Assembly: GCA_900542085.1 (NCBI GenBank)
Contig: UQMK01000039.1
Location: 1 to 13,460 of the forward strand
DNA: 13,460 nucleotides
Reading direction: 5' to 3'
Source of the DNA: an uncultured Collinsella sp.
Lineage (GTDB): Bacteria; Actinomycetota; Coriobacteriia; Coriobacteriales; Coriobacteriaceae
Each line of letters starts with the position of its first letter. Position 1 is the first letter of the stretch. The notes below the pieces were generated by a model that made no database searches, was not told where the DNA came from, and saw only the letters and a program-made list of their open reading frames with translations. The position numbers and the translations under genes were made by a program. Of the stretch, positions 5,625 to 11,265 are shown piece by piece.

Positions 5625-7700
5625 ATGAGATTCTCGATTGTTAGCGAGATCCCCGGCAGGACCCGTCTTCAGTTGGCGGGTCCTGTGCCAGAGAGCGATC
5701 TCGATGCGCTTCTTAAACTCAACGGTGACATCGACGGCGTGCGCAAGGTGCGCGTCTATGGCCGTATTGGCCAGTTAGCGCTCGAATATGACGAGCCGTG
5801 TCGCGATGCCGTGCTGGCCGCCGTCGGTGCGCTCGACGCTCAGGCCATTGCCGACGCAAAGACGGGTTACGTGATGCAGCTTGAGCCGCGCAAGCACAAG
5901 CTCGTTATGGATCTTGCCACACTTATCGGTGCCCATTACGCACGTCGCTGGTTCTTGCCGACGCCCCTGCGTGCGGTGTTTGTCGTGGCCGGTTACATGA
6001 CCTTTTTGCGCGCCGCCCTCCGTGAGCTCGCGCAGCCGCGCCTGACCGTTCCTGTGCTCGACGCTTCGGCCATCGGTATCTCGTTTGTCAAACGTGATGT
6101 CGACACCGCGGGCCAGACGATGTTCCTGCTCAACGTGGGCGAGCTGCTCGAGGACTACACCCGCGCCATGAGCGAAAACGAGCTCATCAACTCGCTGCTC
6201 GATGTGCCCGACAAGGCGCAAAAGGTTGTCGGCGACACCGAGGTAAGCGTTGCCGCGACCGAGCTTGAGCCCGGTGATCTGGTCGCCGTGCGCACCGGCA
6301 TGTCCATCTGCATCGACGGTGTTGTCGAGCAGGGGAGCGCTATGGTCAACCAGGCGACCCTGACCGGCGAGCCGCTGGCCGTCGAACGCAGCGTGGGCGA
6401 CGACGTGTTCGCCGGAACCGTCGTGGAAGACGGCAGCATCTTGGTTCGCGTGCGCGCTAACACGGCTCAGACCAAGTTGCGTTCGATTGTCTCGCTCGTG
6501 CAGACGGCCGACTCGCTCAAGTCCGAGGGCCAGTCGCATATGGAGGACCTTGCCAACAAGATCGTCCCGTGGAACTTCCTGCTCGCGGGCCTGGTTGCGC
6601 TTACCACCCGCAGCCTCATCAAGACCTCAGCGGCGCTAATGGTCGACTACTCGTGCGCGCTTAAGCTCACGGGTTCGGTCGCCGTCATGACCGCCATGAG
6701 CGATGCAGCCAAGATGGGCGTGATGGTCAAGGGCGCCAAGTACTTTGAGTCGTTTGCCAAGGCCGATACCATTGTCTTTGATAAGACCGGCACGCTCACC
6801 GAGGCGCAGCCGCGTCTTGCCTGCGTACTCACCACCGATGGCTGGAGCGAGGACGAGGTTCTGCGCCTTTCCGCCTGCCTGGAGGAGCATTTTCCGCATC
6901 CGGTGGCACGCGCAGTCGTCAACGCTGCTCGCGAGCGTGGGCTCGAGCACCGCGAGCGCCATGCCGCCGTCGAGTACATCGTGGCGCACGGCATCGCTTC
7001 GTCCATTGAAGGACGTCGCGCCATCATCGGTTCCGCGCACTTTGTATTTGAGGACGAGGGCGCACAGCTCGAATCCGACATCAAGGAGCGCATTGAGTCC
7101 CAGATGCAGGGTCTGTCGCCGCTGTACCTGGCGGTCGATGGAAAGGTCGTCGGCGTGCTCGGCATCGAAGATCCGCTCAAGGCTGGGGTCCGCGAGGCCA
7201 TTGCCGACCTGCATGCGCTGGGCGTCAAGCATGTCGTTATGCTCACGGGCGATTCCGAGCGCACGGCCGAGCGCATTGCGCGAGAGGCAGGGGTCGACGA
7301 GTTTAAGGCCGAGCTGCTGCCCGAGGACAAGTACGCCTATGTGGAGCGCATTAAGAGCGAGGGGCGCCACGTTGCCATGGTGGGCGACGGCGTCAACGAT
7401 TCGCCGGCGCTCGGTTTGGCCGACGTGGGCCTGGCGATGGGTGGCGGAAGCGACATCGCCAAGGAGGTCGCCGATATCATCCTGACCGATACGGATCTTG
7501 CCGCGATCGTGCGCCTGCGCCGCATGAGTCAGGGCCTCGTTGATCGTCTGACGAGCTCCTATTCTAAGGTGATGCTCACTAACTCGGCGCTGTTGGCACT
7601 GGGCATTACCGGAACGATTACCCCGCAGGCGTCGTCGCTGCTGCACAACGGCTCGACGATTGCCTACAGCCTGAGCAACGCGAAGGCGTACCTGCGTTAG
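5625..7700 (+). CDS. P1B-type heavy-metal translocating ATPase with atypical YSC motif
   Basis: Cation pump of 691 residues that couples ATP hydrolysis to metal transport across the membrane. Residues 1-75 look like a heavy-metal-associated-type fold (EIPGRTRLQL) without the CxxC metal site. Weak membrane spans precede the actuator domain with TGEP (247-250). The fourth-membrane-segment motif, normally CPC or SPC, reads DYSCALKLTG (C344), with neither the first cysteine nor the proline. Further motifs are the phosphorylation site DKTGT (D386), the P1B-specific HP dipeptide (H425-P426), GDGVND (587-592) and a C-terminal LHNGST near the last span. The start is ATG 5625, with a weak CAGG eight bases upstream. 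Size and motif order are those of a full-length P1B ATPase. Substrate is uncertain; the DtxR-like operator points to iron or manganese. Confidence 0.88.
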   Translation: MRFSIVSEIPGRTRLQLAGPVPESDLDALLKLNGDIDGVRKVRVYGRIGQLALEYDEPCRDAVLAAVGALDAQAIADAKTGYVMQLEPRKHKLVMDLATLIGAHYARRWFLPTPLRAVFVVAGYMTFLRAALRELAQPRLTVPVLDASAIGISFVKRDVDTAGQTMFLLNVGELLEDYTRAMSENELINSLLDVPDKAQKVVGDTEVSVAATELEPGDLVAVRTGMSICIDGVVEQGSAMVNQATLTGEPLAVERSVGDDVFAGTVVEDGSILVRVRANTAQTKLRSIVSLVQTADSLKSEGQSHMEDLANKIVPWNFLLAGLVALTTRSLIKTSAALMVDYSCALKLTGSVAVMTAMSDAAKMGVMVKGAKYFESFAKADTIVFDKTGTLTEAQPRLACVLTTDGWSEDEVLRLSACLEEHFPHPVARAVVNAARERGLEHRERHAAVEYIVAHGIASSIEGRRAIIGSAHFVFEDEGAQLESDIKERIESQMQGLSPLYLAVDGKVVGVLGIEDPLKAGVREAIADLHALGVKHVVMLTGDSERTAERIAREAGVDEFKAELLPEDKYAYVERIKSEGRHVAMVGDGVNDSPALGLADVGLAMGGGSDIAKEVADIILTDTDLAAIVRLRRMSQGLVDRLTSSYSKVMLTNSALLALGITGTITPQASSLLHNGSTIAYSLSNAKAYLR

Positions 7701-7724
7701 CAGACGTGTTCGCCCACGTTATCT

Positions 7725-7770
7725 GGCCTGCGCCCAGACGGCATCGGTGTCGTCCGGGCGCAGGCCTTTT
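7725..7770 (+). terminator. Strong terminator after the P-type ATPase
   Basis: GGCCTGCGCCC (7725-7735) pairs perfectly with GGGCGCAGGCC (7756-7766) over 11 bp and is followed by TTTT. The 20-nt loop can fold further. It ends the DUF6110/ATPase transcript and insulates the toxin-antitoxin promoter, whose -35 starts five bases later. Confidence 0.8.
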
Positions 7771-7774
7771 GCAT

Positions 7775-7803
7775 TTGACCATTTGCTAGCTTCTCTATAT
7801 AGT
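7775..7803 (+). promoter_or_regulatory. Promoter of the toxin-antitoxin operon
   Basis: TTGACC (7775-7780) and TATAGT (7798-7803) are separated by exactly 17 bp, a near-consensus sigma-70-type promoter. Predicted initiation is near 7810, within the operator listed next. The spacer contains an extra TTGCTAGC half-site at 7783-7790. Confidence 0.7.
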
Positions 7804-7823
7804 GTTGCTAGCGGTGCTAGCAA
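7783..7823. promoter_or_regulatory. Autoregulatory operator of the toxin-antitoxin operon
   Basis: TTGCTAGCGGTGCTAGCAA (7805-7823) is a perfect palindrome with 8-bp arms and a 3-bp centre. A further copy of the half-site TTGCTAGC lies at 7783-7790, 22 bp (about two helical turns) upstream, so three half-sites cover the promoter. This is the pattern expected for repression by a ribbon-helix-helix antitoxin or antitoxin-toxin complex. Binding by the adjacent antitoxin is inference from TA systems in general. Confidence 0.65.
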
Positions 7824-7843
7824 TTGAAGGGAGCGGGATCAAC

Positions 7844-8197
7844 GTGGGTGCTGTTAGCGGCATGGCGCAGGTGAACGTTCGCGTGGATCGCCAGGTCAAG
7901 GACCATGCGGAGGAAGCGTTGCGGCTTTCGGGCGGGTCACTGCCCGAGCTCATCAAAAAGGTGGTGGCCAAGGTCGCGCAGGGTGGCGGGCAGTGCGAGG
8001 AAGTGCTTGCGGCCGTCGACGACCGGCGGCAGACCGTCGCGCACGATACTCCGTTCGCCGCATCATGGGCGGCGGCGGATCAGCTTTACGCGGACCTGGG
8101 CATCGCTACGTCGCCCGTATCTGACGATCGCGATTGGGACGCAATCTATTCCGACGCCATGGATGAGCATTATCGCCAAAAGGGGATGATCCAGTGA
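7844..8197 (+). CDS. Antitoxin, RelB/DinJ-like ribbon-helix-helix
   Basis: Antitoxin of 117 residues. I chose GTG 7844 because GAAGGGAG lies about 10 bases upstream; an in-frame GTG at 7802 would place the N-terminus inside the promoter and operator. ATG 7862 is an alternative without a clear ribosome binding site. Residues 8-46 (AQVNVRVDRQVKDHAEEAL..., then LPELIKKVVAKVAQ) fit the beta-strand plus two helices of RelB/DinJ-type DNA-binding domains. The acidic, aromatic C-terminal third (about 72-117, with DRDWDAIYSDAMDEHY) is the likely toxin-binding tail. The gene overlaps the toxin by four bases (GTGA), implying coupled translation. It should neutralise the PIN toxin and repress its own promoter. 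Confidence 0.82.
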   Translation: MGAVSGMAQVNVRVDRQVKDHAEEALRLSGGSLPELIKKVVAKVAQGGGQCEEVLAAVDDRRQTVAHDTPFAASWAAADQLYADLGIATSPVSDDRDWDAIYSDAMDEHYRQKGMIQ

Positions 8198-8709
8198 GCG
8201 GGGCGCCTCTCAAGATAATGGTGGATGCCAACGTATGGGTTGATTCGTTTTGCGTCGACCATGCTGAGTCGCTTGCCGCGCGTGCGTTTATTGGGCAGGC
8301 GGCGGAGACGGGGGCATTGCTGTTCTTTCCGGTGCATATCGCCAAGGACGTGCTGTACGTTGTCCAACACGAGCTGAAGCGTAGCGTTCTTGCCAGTGGG
8401 GCAGCGCTCGACGAGGCGTCTGCCCGCGCAATTGGCGATGCGGCGTTGGCGTTTGTTCGGAACATGACCGAAAACGCCACGGCCGTGGGTGCAGATGCGT
8501 CGGACCTTTGGCTGGCCGACAAATACTTAGCGCTCCATCGCGATTACGAGGACAACTTGGTGCTCGCCGCGTGCAAGCGTGCGCAGGTCGATTACTTGGT
8601 GACAAACGATCGAAAGCTGCTCGAACATGCCGATCTTGCAGCAAAGACCCCGCGCCAAATGATGCCGATTCTGGCTTTGGCCGAACGTGGTGGGCGGTTG
8701 TCCCGCTAA
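8194..8709 (+). CDS. PIN-domain toxin (VapC-like ribonuclease)
   Basis: Predicted Mg2+-dependent ribonuclease toxin of 171 residues. The GTG start overlaps the antitoxin TGA, with AAAAGGGG upstream. PIN motifs are visible: N-terminal IMVDANVWVD with D11, a central acidic position probably E60, DYEDNLVLAA with D120, and VTNDRKLL with D139. These are the acidic residues that coordinate metal in PIN nucleases. At 171 residues it is longer than many VapC toxins of about 130. The partner antitoxin is RelB/DinJ-like rather than a typical VapB, a mixed pairing that also occurs in other TA families. Targets (tRNA, rRNA or mRNA) cannot be read from the sequence. A terminator follows, so the pair is a self-contained operon. 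Confidence 0.85.
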   Translation: MSGAPLKIMVDANVWVDSFCVDHAESLAARAFIGQAAETGALLFFPVHIAKDVLYVVQHELKRSVLASGAALDEASARAIGDAALAFVRNMTENATAVGADASDLWLADKYLALHRDYEDNLVLAACKRAQVDYLVTNDRKLLEHADLAAKTPRQMMPILALAERGGRLSR

Positions 8710-8722
8710 CGTAAATCTATAT

Positions 8723-8767
8723 GTGCGCCCCTGGAGCTCCGTCACCCCAAGGGGTGCACGCTTTTTT
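8723..8767 (+). terminator. Terminator of the toxin-antitoxin operon
   Basis: GTGCGCCCCT (8723-8732) pairs with AGGGGTGCAC (8750-8759), ten pairs including one G-U. The 17-nt loop contains the palindrome GGAGCTCC, and six T residues follow (8762-8767). It lies 13 bases after the toxin stop codon. Confidence 0.78.
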
Positions 8768-8791
8768 GCCATGGACCGCCTTATTCTTTAA

Positions 8792-9115
8792 ATGCGCCGC
8801 CCCTCTAGATGCCTTCTCAGTCCTGTCGACTCAATATTTTGGGTCAGATGGCCGGAAATCTGTTTCGGAGATGTGCTTTGTTGGGAGAGCCTCCGATGGA
8901 TTGATGGGGCCAAGTGCTTCTGACCAAAGCGTTTATCTCGGCAATTTCCAGGGACAGTTTACTTCTATCCTTTCGCCGGCTGGCTCCCAAATAACAAAGT
9001 TAAAGTGCTTGCGTACAGGTACATAAAGCGATATCCTAAAAGAAAAATGTGGAGTTTCATGATGCTATCAAGATTTGGAACCATATTTGGCAATAAGCGT
9101 CTTAGATATGCTTAG
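8792..9115 (+). pseudogene. Possible degraded coding remnant with in-frame TGA
   Basis: The 383 bases between the toxin terminator and the next gene are AT-richer and hold no intact gene. One frame runs from ATG 8792 to TAG 9113-9115 and is broken only by TGA at 8921-8923. The downstream 63 codons read like real protein (FYPFAGWLPNN, then LAYRYIKRYPKRKMW, ending FGNKRLRYA), rich in aromatic and basic residues. No ribosome binding site precedes 8792 and I do not recognise a family. It may be the end of a decayed acquired gene, or chance. Another open frame across 8721-9026 begins inside the terminator and is less protein-like. Confidence 0.25.
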
Positions 9116-9150
9116 TTGATGGAGCTGAATTTATTTTAGGAGCGAGCATT

Positions 9151-9666
9151 ATGAACAAGCGCCTATCTTTACCTGTTGCATTACTACTGTTAGTGGCTGC
9201 CCTATCGCTGTTTACGCCCTCAATAGGGTTTGCGGATGATTTCCTGACTAATGACAATAGCGAATATCCAGTGAGTGTTTCATTTCAACTGAAAGATCGT
9301 GCGAGTCAGGAATATACCGTTATTTTGCCGGATGGAACTGAAGGCAAAATTGGAATTGAATATATTCCGACTATTGAGCCGTGTAACGCGTGGGATTCTT
9401 ATTATCAAAACGCCTCTGGCACATGGAGGGTTTACTATAACTCGGTGATATTTCAGGAGTTCTACATTAAAATCGGCAATCATAAGATAACGAGTGCATG
9501 GGGTTCGAATTATTCTGTTCCCCTGGGAACGGCATCTGATTCCTTTACCTGGAATAGTACACGAGCGCTACAGCGCGTGAATGTGTCTATACCAGGCTTG
9601 TATACTGGAAATGTGTTCTTGGGCGCGGAAATGCAGGGAACGACTCTGCACACCTATGCATACTAG
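9151..9666 (+). CDS. Secreted DUF5626-like protein
   Basis: Protein of 171 residues with a clear signal peptide: basic MNKR, a hydrophobic core at about 8-22, and a probable cleavage after GFA at residue 28. The mature part is beta-rich. Its YPVSVSFQL and YTVILPDGTEGKIGIE segments (about 39-70) followed by aromatic residues and ITSAWG match what I recall of the DUF5626 family of small exported proteins of Gram-positive bacteria; function unknown. AGGAG lies eight bases before ATG 9151. The gene is visibly AT-richer than its neighbours, using codons such as AAT, ATA and TTA, which suggests recent acquisition. A 32-codon membrane peptide gene starts 12 bases after its stop. A role at the cell surface or in competition is speculation. 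Confidence 0.7.
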   Translation: MNKRLSLPVALLLLVAALSLFTPSIGFADDFLTNDNSEYPVSVSFQLKDRASQEYTVILPDGTEGKIGIEYIPTIEPCNAWDSYYQNASGTWRVYYNSVIFQEFYIKIGNHKITSAWGSNYSVPLGTASDSFTWNSTRALQRVNVSIPGLYTGNVFLGAEMQGTTLHTYAY

Positions 9667-9678
9667 GGCGGTGGTTTT

Positions 9679-9777
9679 GTGCGCGGTCCCGAAATCGTCT
9701 TACTTGCGATACTAATTGCGCTTATCGTGCTCGGATTTAGGCTGGTACGTTGGATTGTGCGAAAAGCAAAGCGTTAA
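9679..9777 (+). CDS. 32-residue single-span membrane peptide
   Basis: Short frame starting at GTG 9679 and ending TAA 9777. It encodes MRGPEIVLLAILIALIVLGF followed by RLVRWIVRKAKR. Residues 6-20 form one hydrophobic span; the C-terminal tail has six basic residues among twelve and no acidic ones, so by the positive-inside rule the tail should face the cytoplasm. GGGCGGTGG lies about five bases upstream as a possible ribosome binding site. It begins 12 bases after the DUF5626-like stop codon, so the two are probably co-transcribed. It resembles small membrane proteins and type I toxin peptides in architecture only; I cannot assign a family. Chance cannot be excluded at this length, but hydrophobicity, position and charge pattern argue for a real gene. 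Confidence 0.5.
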   Translation: MRGPEIVLLAILIALIVLGFRLVRWIVRKAKR

Positions 9778-9805
9778 TTAGCCTGGACAGACATCATTTT
9801 TATTC

Positions 9806-9869
9806 GAAGAGCAAGCTGGATACTCTCAAATCTCTCATGTGATTATGTGCTGTGTCTGGCTTGCTCTTC
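9806..9869. repeat. 11-bp inverted repeat between convergent genes
   Basis: GAAGAGCAAGC (9806-9816) is the exact reverse complement of GCTTGCTCTTC (9859-9869), with a 42-nt loop. It sits between the membrane-peptide gene and the minus-strand interrupted gene, so it could fold at the 3' end of either transcript. Neither side carries a proper T-tract. Confidence 0.45.
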
Positions 9870-9898
9870 AGTTATGGCTCGAAATGAGAACTAAGTCT

Positions 9899-10336
9899 TT
9901 AAAGCCGCGTTTTTATGGCGGCGGCTTCGGCGAGTTTGTCTACTGCTGTGGCATCGGATTGATTGAGGGCAGCGAGGCTGCGGTAGAGCCATTCGTTGAC
10001 CTGGGTGTTCTTGACACCAGCGGTTTTGGTGAGGTTGGCTATAGCGCTGATTTCGGCAAAGAGTTCGGCCTTTGCACCCGTGAGCTCACCAAGCTCGATG
10101 TCATGATGTGCGGTGACGCCGCGGTTTTCGCTTACGTGGTCGATGAAGCCGCGGACGGTTTCAACGTGCTAGGCGAGTGTGGCCTCATCGGCGCCGTCGG
10201 TGAGCGCGTTGAGGGCACCCGTGACCACGAGGGCGGGATGTCCGCAGGGGACAAAGCCCTCGATGACATCCATAGCTTCGGTAATGGTTGAGCCCAGGCC
10301 CACGAGGGCATTGACGAGTTGCTGCTTGGTATCCAT
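9899..10336 (-). pseudogene. Unrecognised gene interrupted by an in-frame TAG
   Basis: On the minus strand, ATG 10336 is preceded by an excellent AAAGGA five bases away and opens a 145-codon frame ending TAA at 9899-9901, broken only by TAG at 10171-10169 (codon 56). The first 55 residues (MDTKQQLVNALVGLGSTITE..., then EGFVPCGHPALVVTGAL) and the last 89 (HVETVRGFIDHVSENRG..., ending AAAIKTRL) read as one helical, soluble protein with the GC-rich codon use of this genome. A single C-to-T change (CAG to TAG) would explain the break. No internal start follows the stop. It lacks signal peptide and membrane spans, and I do not recognise the family. It is either a fresh pseudogene, a truncated 55-residue product, a readthrough gene, or a sequencing error. 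Confidence 0.7.
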
Positions 10337-10482
10337 AACGGTCCTTTCGACGGGTCAATTGTGCTTGGCGAAAATATACGTGACGCGATCGGTAGCAAAA
10401 GTGCGAAGTACAGCGCACATTGGGGTCTTCACAGCTCGTGCATAGAACAGCTGTGTTCCTTGAGAACGTGGTAACATAGCAC

Positions 10483-10510
10483 TTCACAAGCGGGGCTCGC
10501 CCCGTATGTT
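10483..10510 (+). promoter_or_regulatory. Candidate ssrA promoter with palindromic spacer
   Basis: TTCACA (10483-10488) and TATGTT (10505-10510) are 16 bp apart, about 65 bases before the mature tmRNA 5' end. The spacer contains the perfect palindrome CGGGGCTCGCCCCG (10491-10504). The hexamers match the consensus at five and four positions. It is the best candidate I see in 10337-10573, which otherwise contains no gene. Confidence 0.35.
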
Positions 10511-10573
10511 CCTTGAAAAGTCGACGGCTGTTGGGTGCTCGTGCCCAATGCCATCCAGACTTTCCCGACATTC

Positions 10574-10937
10574 GGGGGCGACTGGTTTCGACACGATAGC
10601 TCTGAGAGAGGAAGCAAGCCGAGGTCTCCTCGCCTCGTTAAACAGGGGTACCGTCAAATTGAATTGACAACAACTCTTCTTTTGAGCCTATGGCTCTCGC
10701 TGCTTAGTTTATAGCGGCGCGTCAACCCGGTGATTTCCCCGACACCGGCGCGACGTCATGTTAGGGGAATGCTCCTGCGCACGTAATCGGTATGGCGCAG
10801 GCTAAGACCGAACCGGTTAGGACGCCGCGAGCGTGTCGCTGCGCGCAAAGCGTCCGAGGCAAAACCAGCGACTGAGCTTGGAGATGCCAATCAGGGGGCT
10901 TTCGTGGACCGGAGTTCGATTCTCCGCGCCTCCACCA
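10574..10937 (+). ncRNA. ssrA: Transfer-messenger RNA (tmRNA)
   Basis: tmRNA rescues stalled ribosomes by acting as an alanyl-tRNA and then as the template for a degradation tag. The 5' end GGGGGCGACTGGTTTCGACA is the hallmark tmRNA start. Its first seven bases pair with CGCCTCC (10927-10933) to form the acceptor stem, with one G-U. The T-arm is CGGAG-TTCGATT-CTCCG (10910-10926), and CCA is encoded (10935-10937). The tag reading frame ends GCTCTCGCTGCTTAG, encoding ALAA-stop. The 364-nt length is normal for a one-piece tmRNA. A strong terminator follows nine bases later. SmpB, its partner protein, is not encoded in the window. Confidence 0.97.
10666..10707 (+). other. tmRNA proteolysis-tag reading frame
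   Basis: Inside ssrA the frame GAC-AAC-AAC onward reads DNNSSFEPMALAA followed by TAG. The C-terminal ALAA is the signal recognised by ClpXP-type proteases. An in-frame TGA lies two codons before GAC, so the resume codon is GAC or the ATT before it. The exact resume position is inferred. Confidence 0.8.
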
Positions 10938-10945
10938 TAAGTAAC

Positions 10946-10979
10946 AGGCAGGTAGAGAAATGTCTCTACCTGCCTTTTT
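10946..10979 (+). terminator. Terminator of ssrA
   Basis: AGGCAGGTAGAGA (10946-10958) pairs perfectly with TCTCTACCTGCCT (10963-10975) over 13 bp, with a 4-nt loop and a TTTTT tail (10975-10979). It separates the tmRNA transcript from the structured repeats downstream. Confidence 0.88.
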
Positions 10980-10993
10980 ATTACATATGGATA

Positions 10994-11040
10994 CCGCGGA
11001 GAATCGAACTCTATGCAGGGCGCGGGCGTTAAGCAAACGC
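10994..11040. repeat. 47-nt direct repeat copy 1, contains inverted ssrA T-arm sequence
   Basis: This 47-nt stretch recurs at 11203-11249 with one difference (A11013 versus G11222). Bases 10995-11011 (CGCGGAGAATCGAACTC) are the exact reverse complement of 10912-10928 in ssrA, the T-arm and start of the acceptor strand. Both copies lie opposite in orientation to ssrA. They may be decayed remnants of integration at the tmRNA 3' end, a common attachment site, followed by inversion. That origin is inference. Positions 10938-11490 contain no gene I can support. Confidence 0.65.
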
Positions 11041-11126
11041 GAAGCGTTTGTAGCCCGCGGGCGAGGGCGGCGGCAGCCGGCCGAAGCCGGCGCGGATTTG
11101 CGAAGCAAATACGCGGATTCTCCGCG
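10995..11126. repeat. Nested hairpin element with GAA-type loops
   Basis: An 11-bp outer inverted repeat (10995-11005 with 11116-11126) encloses three compact hairpins. The first pairs CGCGGGC (11021-11027) with GCCCGCG (11053-11059) and, inside it, CAAACGC (11034-11040) with GCGTTTG (11044-11050) around GAA. The second is GCCGGC-CGAA-GCCGGC (11076-11091). The third is ATTTGC-GAA-GCAAAT (11096-11110), extended by CGCG/CGCG. GCGAAGC-type loops are known to be exceptionally stable in DNA. No coding sequence fits. It could be a structured RNA or a single-strand DNA substrate of a mobile element. Confidence 0.6.
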
Positions 11127-11202
11127 CAAACTATCAGCCCAATATGGATGCGATGTTATCGAATCTCAGCCGGCCATGCGCCGCATCAACGGAACCCCAA
11201 AC

Positions 11203-11249
11203 CCGCGGAGAATCGAACTCTGTGCAGGGCGCGGGCGTTAAGCAAACGC
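11203..11249. repeat. 47-nt direct repeat copy 2, contains inverted ssrA T-arm sequence
   Basis: Second copy of the 10994-11040 repeat, 209 bp downstream. Bases 11204-11220 are again the exact reverse complement of the ssrA T-arm. After the repeat the sequences diverge: here a small hairpin CTACG-GCAA-CGTAG (11249-11262) replaces the GAA-loop hairpin of copy 1. Confidence 0.65.
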
Positions 11250-11265
11250 TACGGCAACGTAGGGT

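Noticed and set aside
7802..7843. Upstream GTG start for the antitoxin
   Set aside because: It lies inside the -10 element and operator, upstream of the predicted transcription start; GTG 7844 has a proper ribosome binding site.
8721..9026. 101-codon plus-strand frame after the toxin gene
   Set aside because: It begins inside the toxin-antitoxin terminator, lacks a ribosome binding site and does not read like a protein.
9806..9869. Inverted repeat as an intrinsic terminator
   Set aside because: The loop is 42 nt and no T-tract follows on either strand; kept only as a repeat.
10169..10171. TAG as pyrrolysine, or TGA at 8921-8923 as selenocysteine
   Set aside because: No insertion machinery or clear SECIS-like structure is visible; nonsense mutation is simpler in both cases.
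9839..10291. 150-codon plus-strand frame
   Set aside because: It is antisense to the amber-interrupted minus-strand gene, which has a strong ribosome binding site and better protein character.
10429..10617. Minus-strand frames overlapping the ssrA 5' region
   Set aside because: They overlap the tmRNA and its presumed promoter and have no supporting ribosome binding site or protein character.
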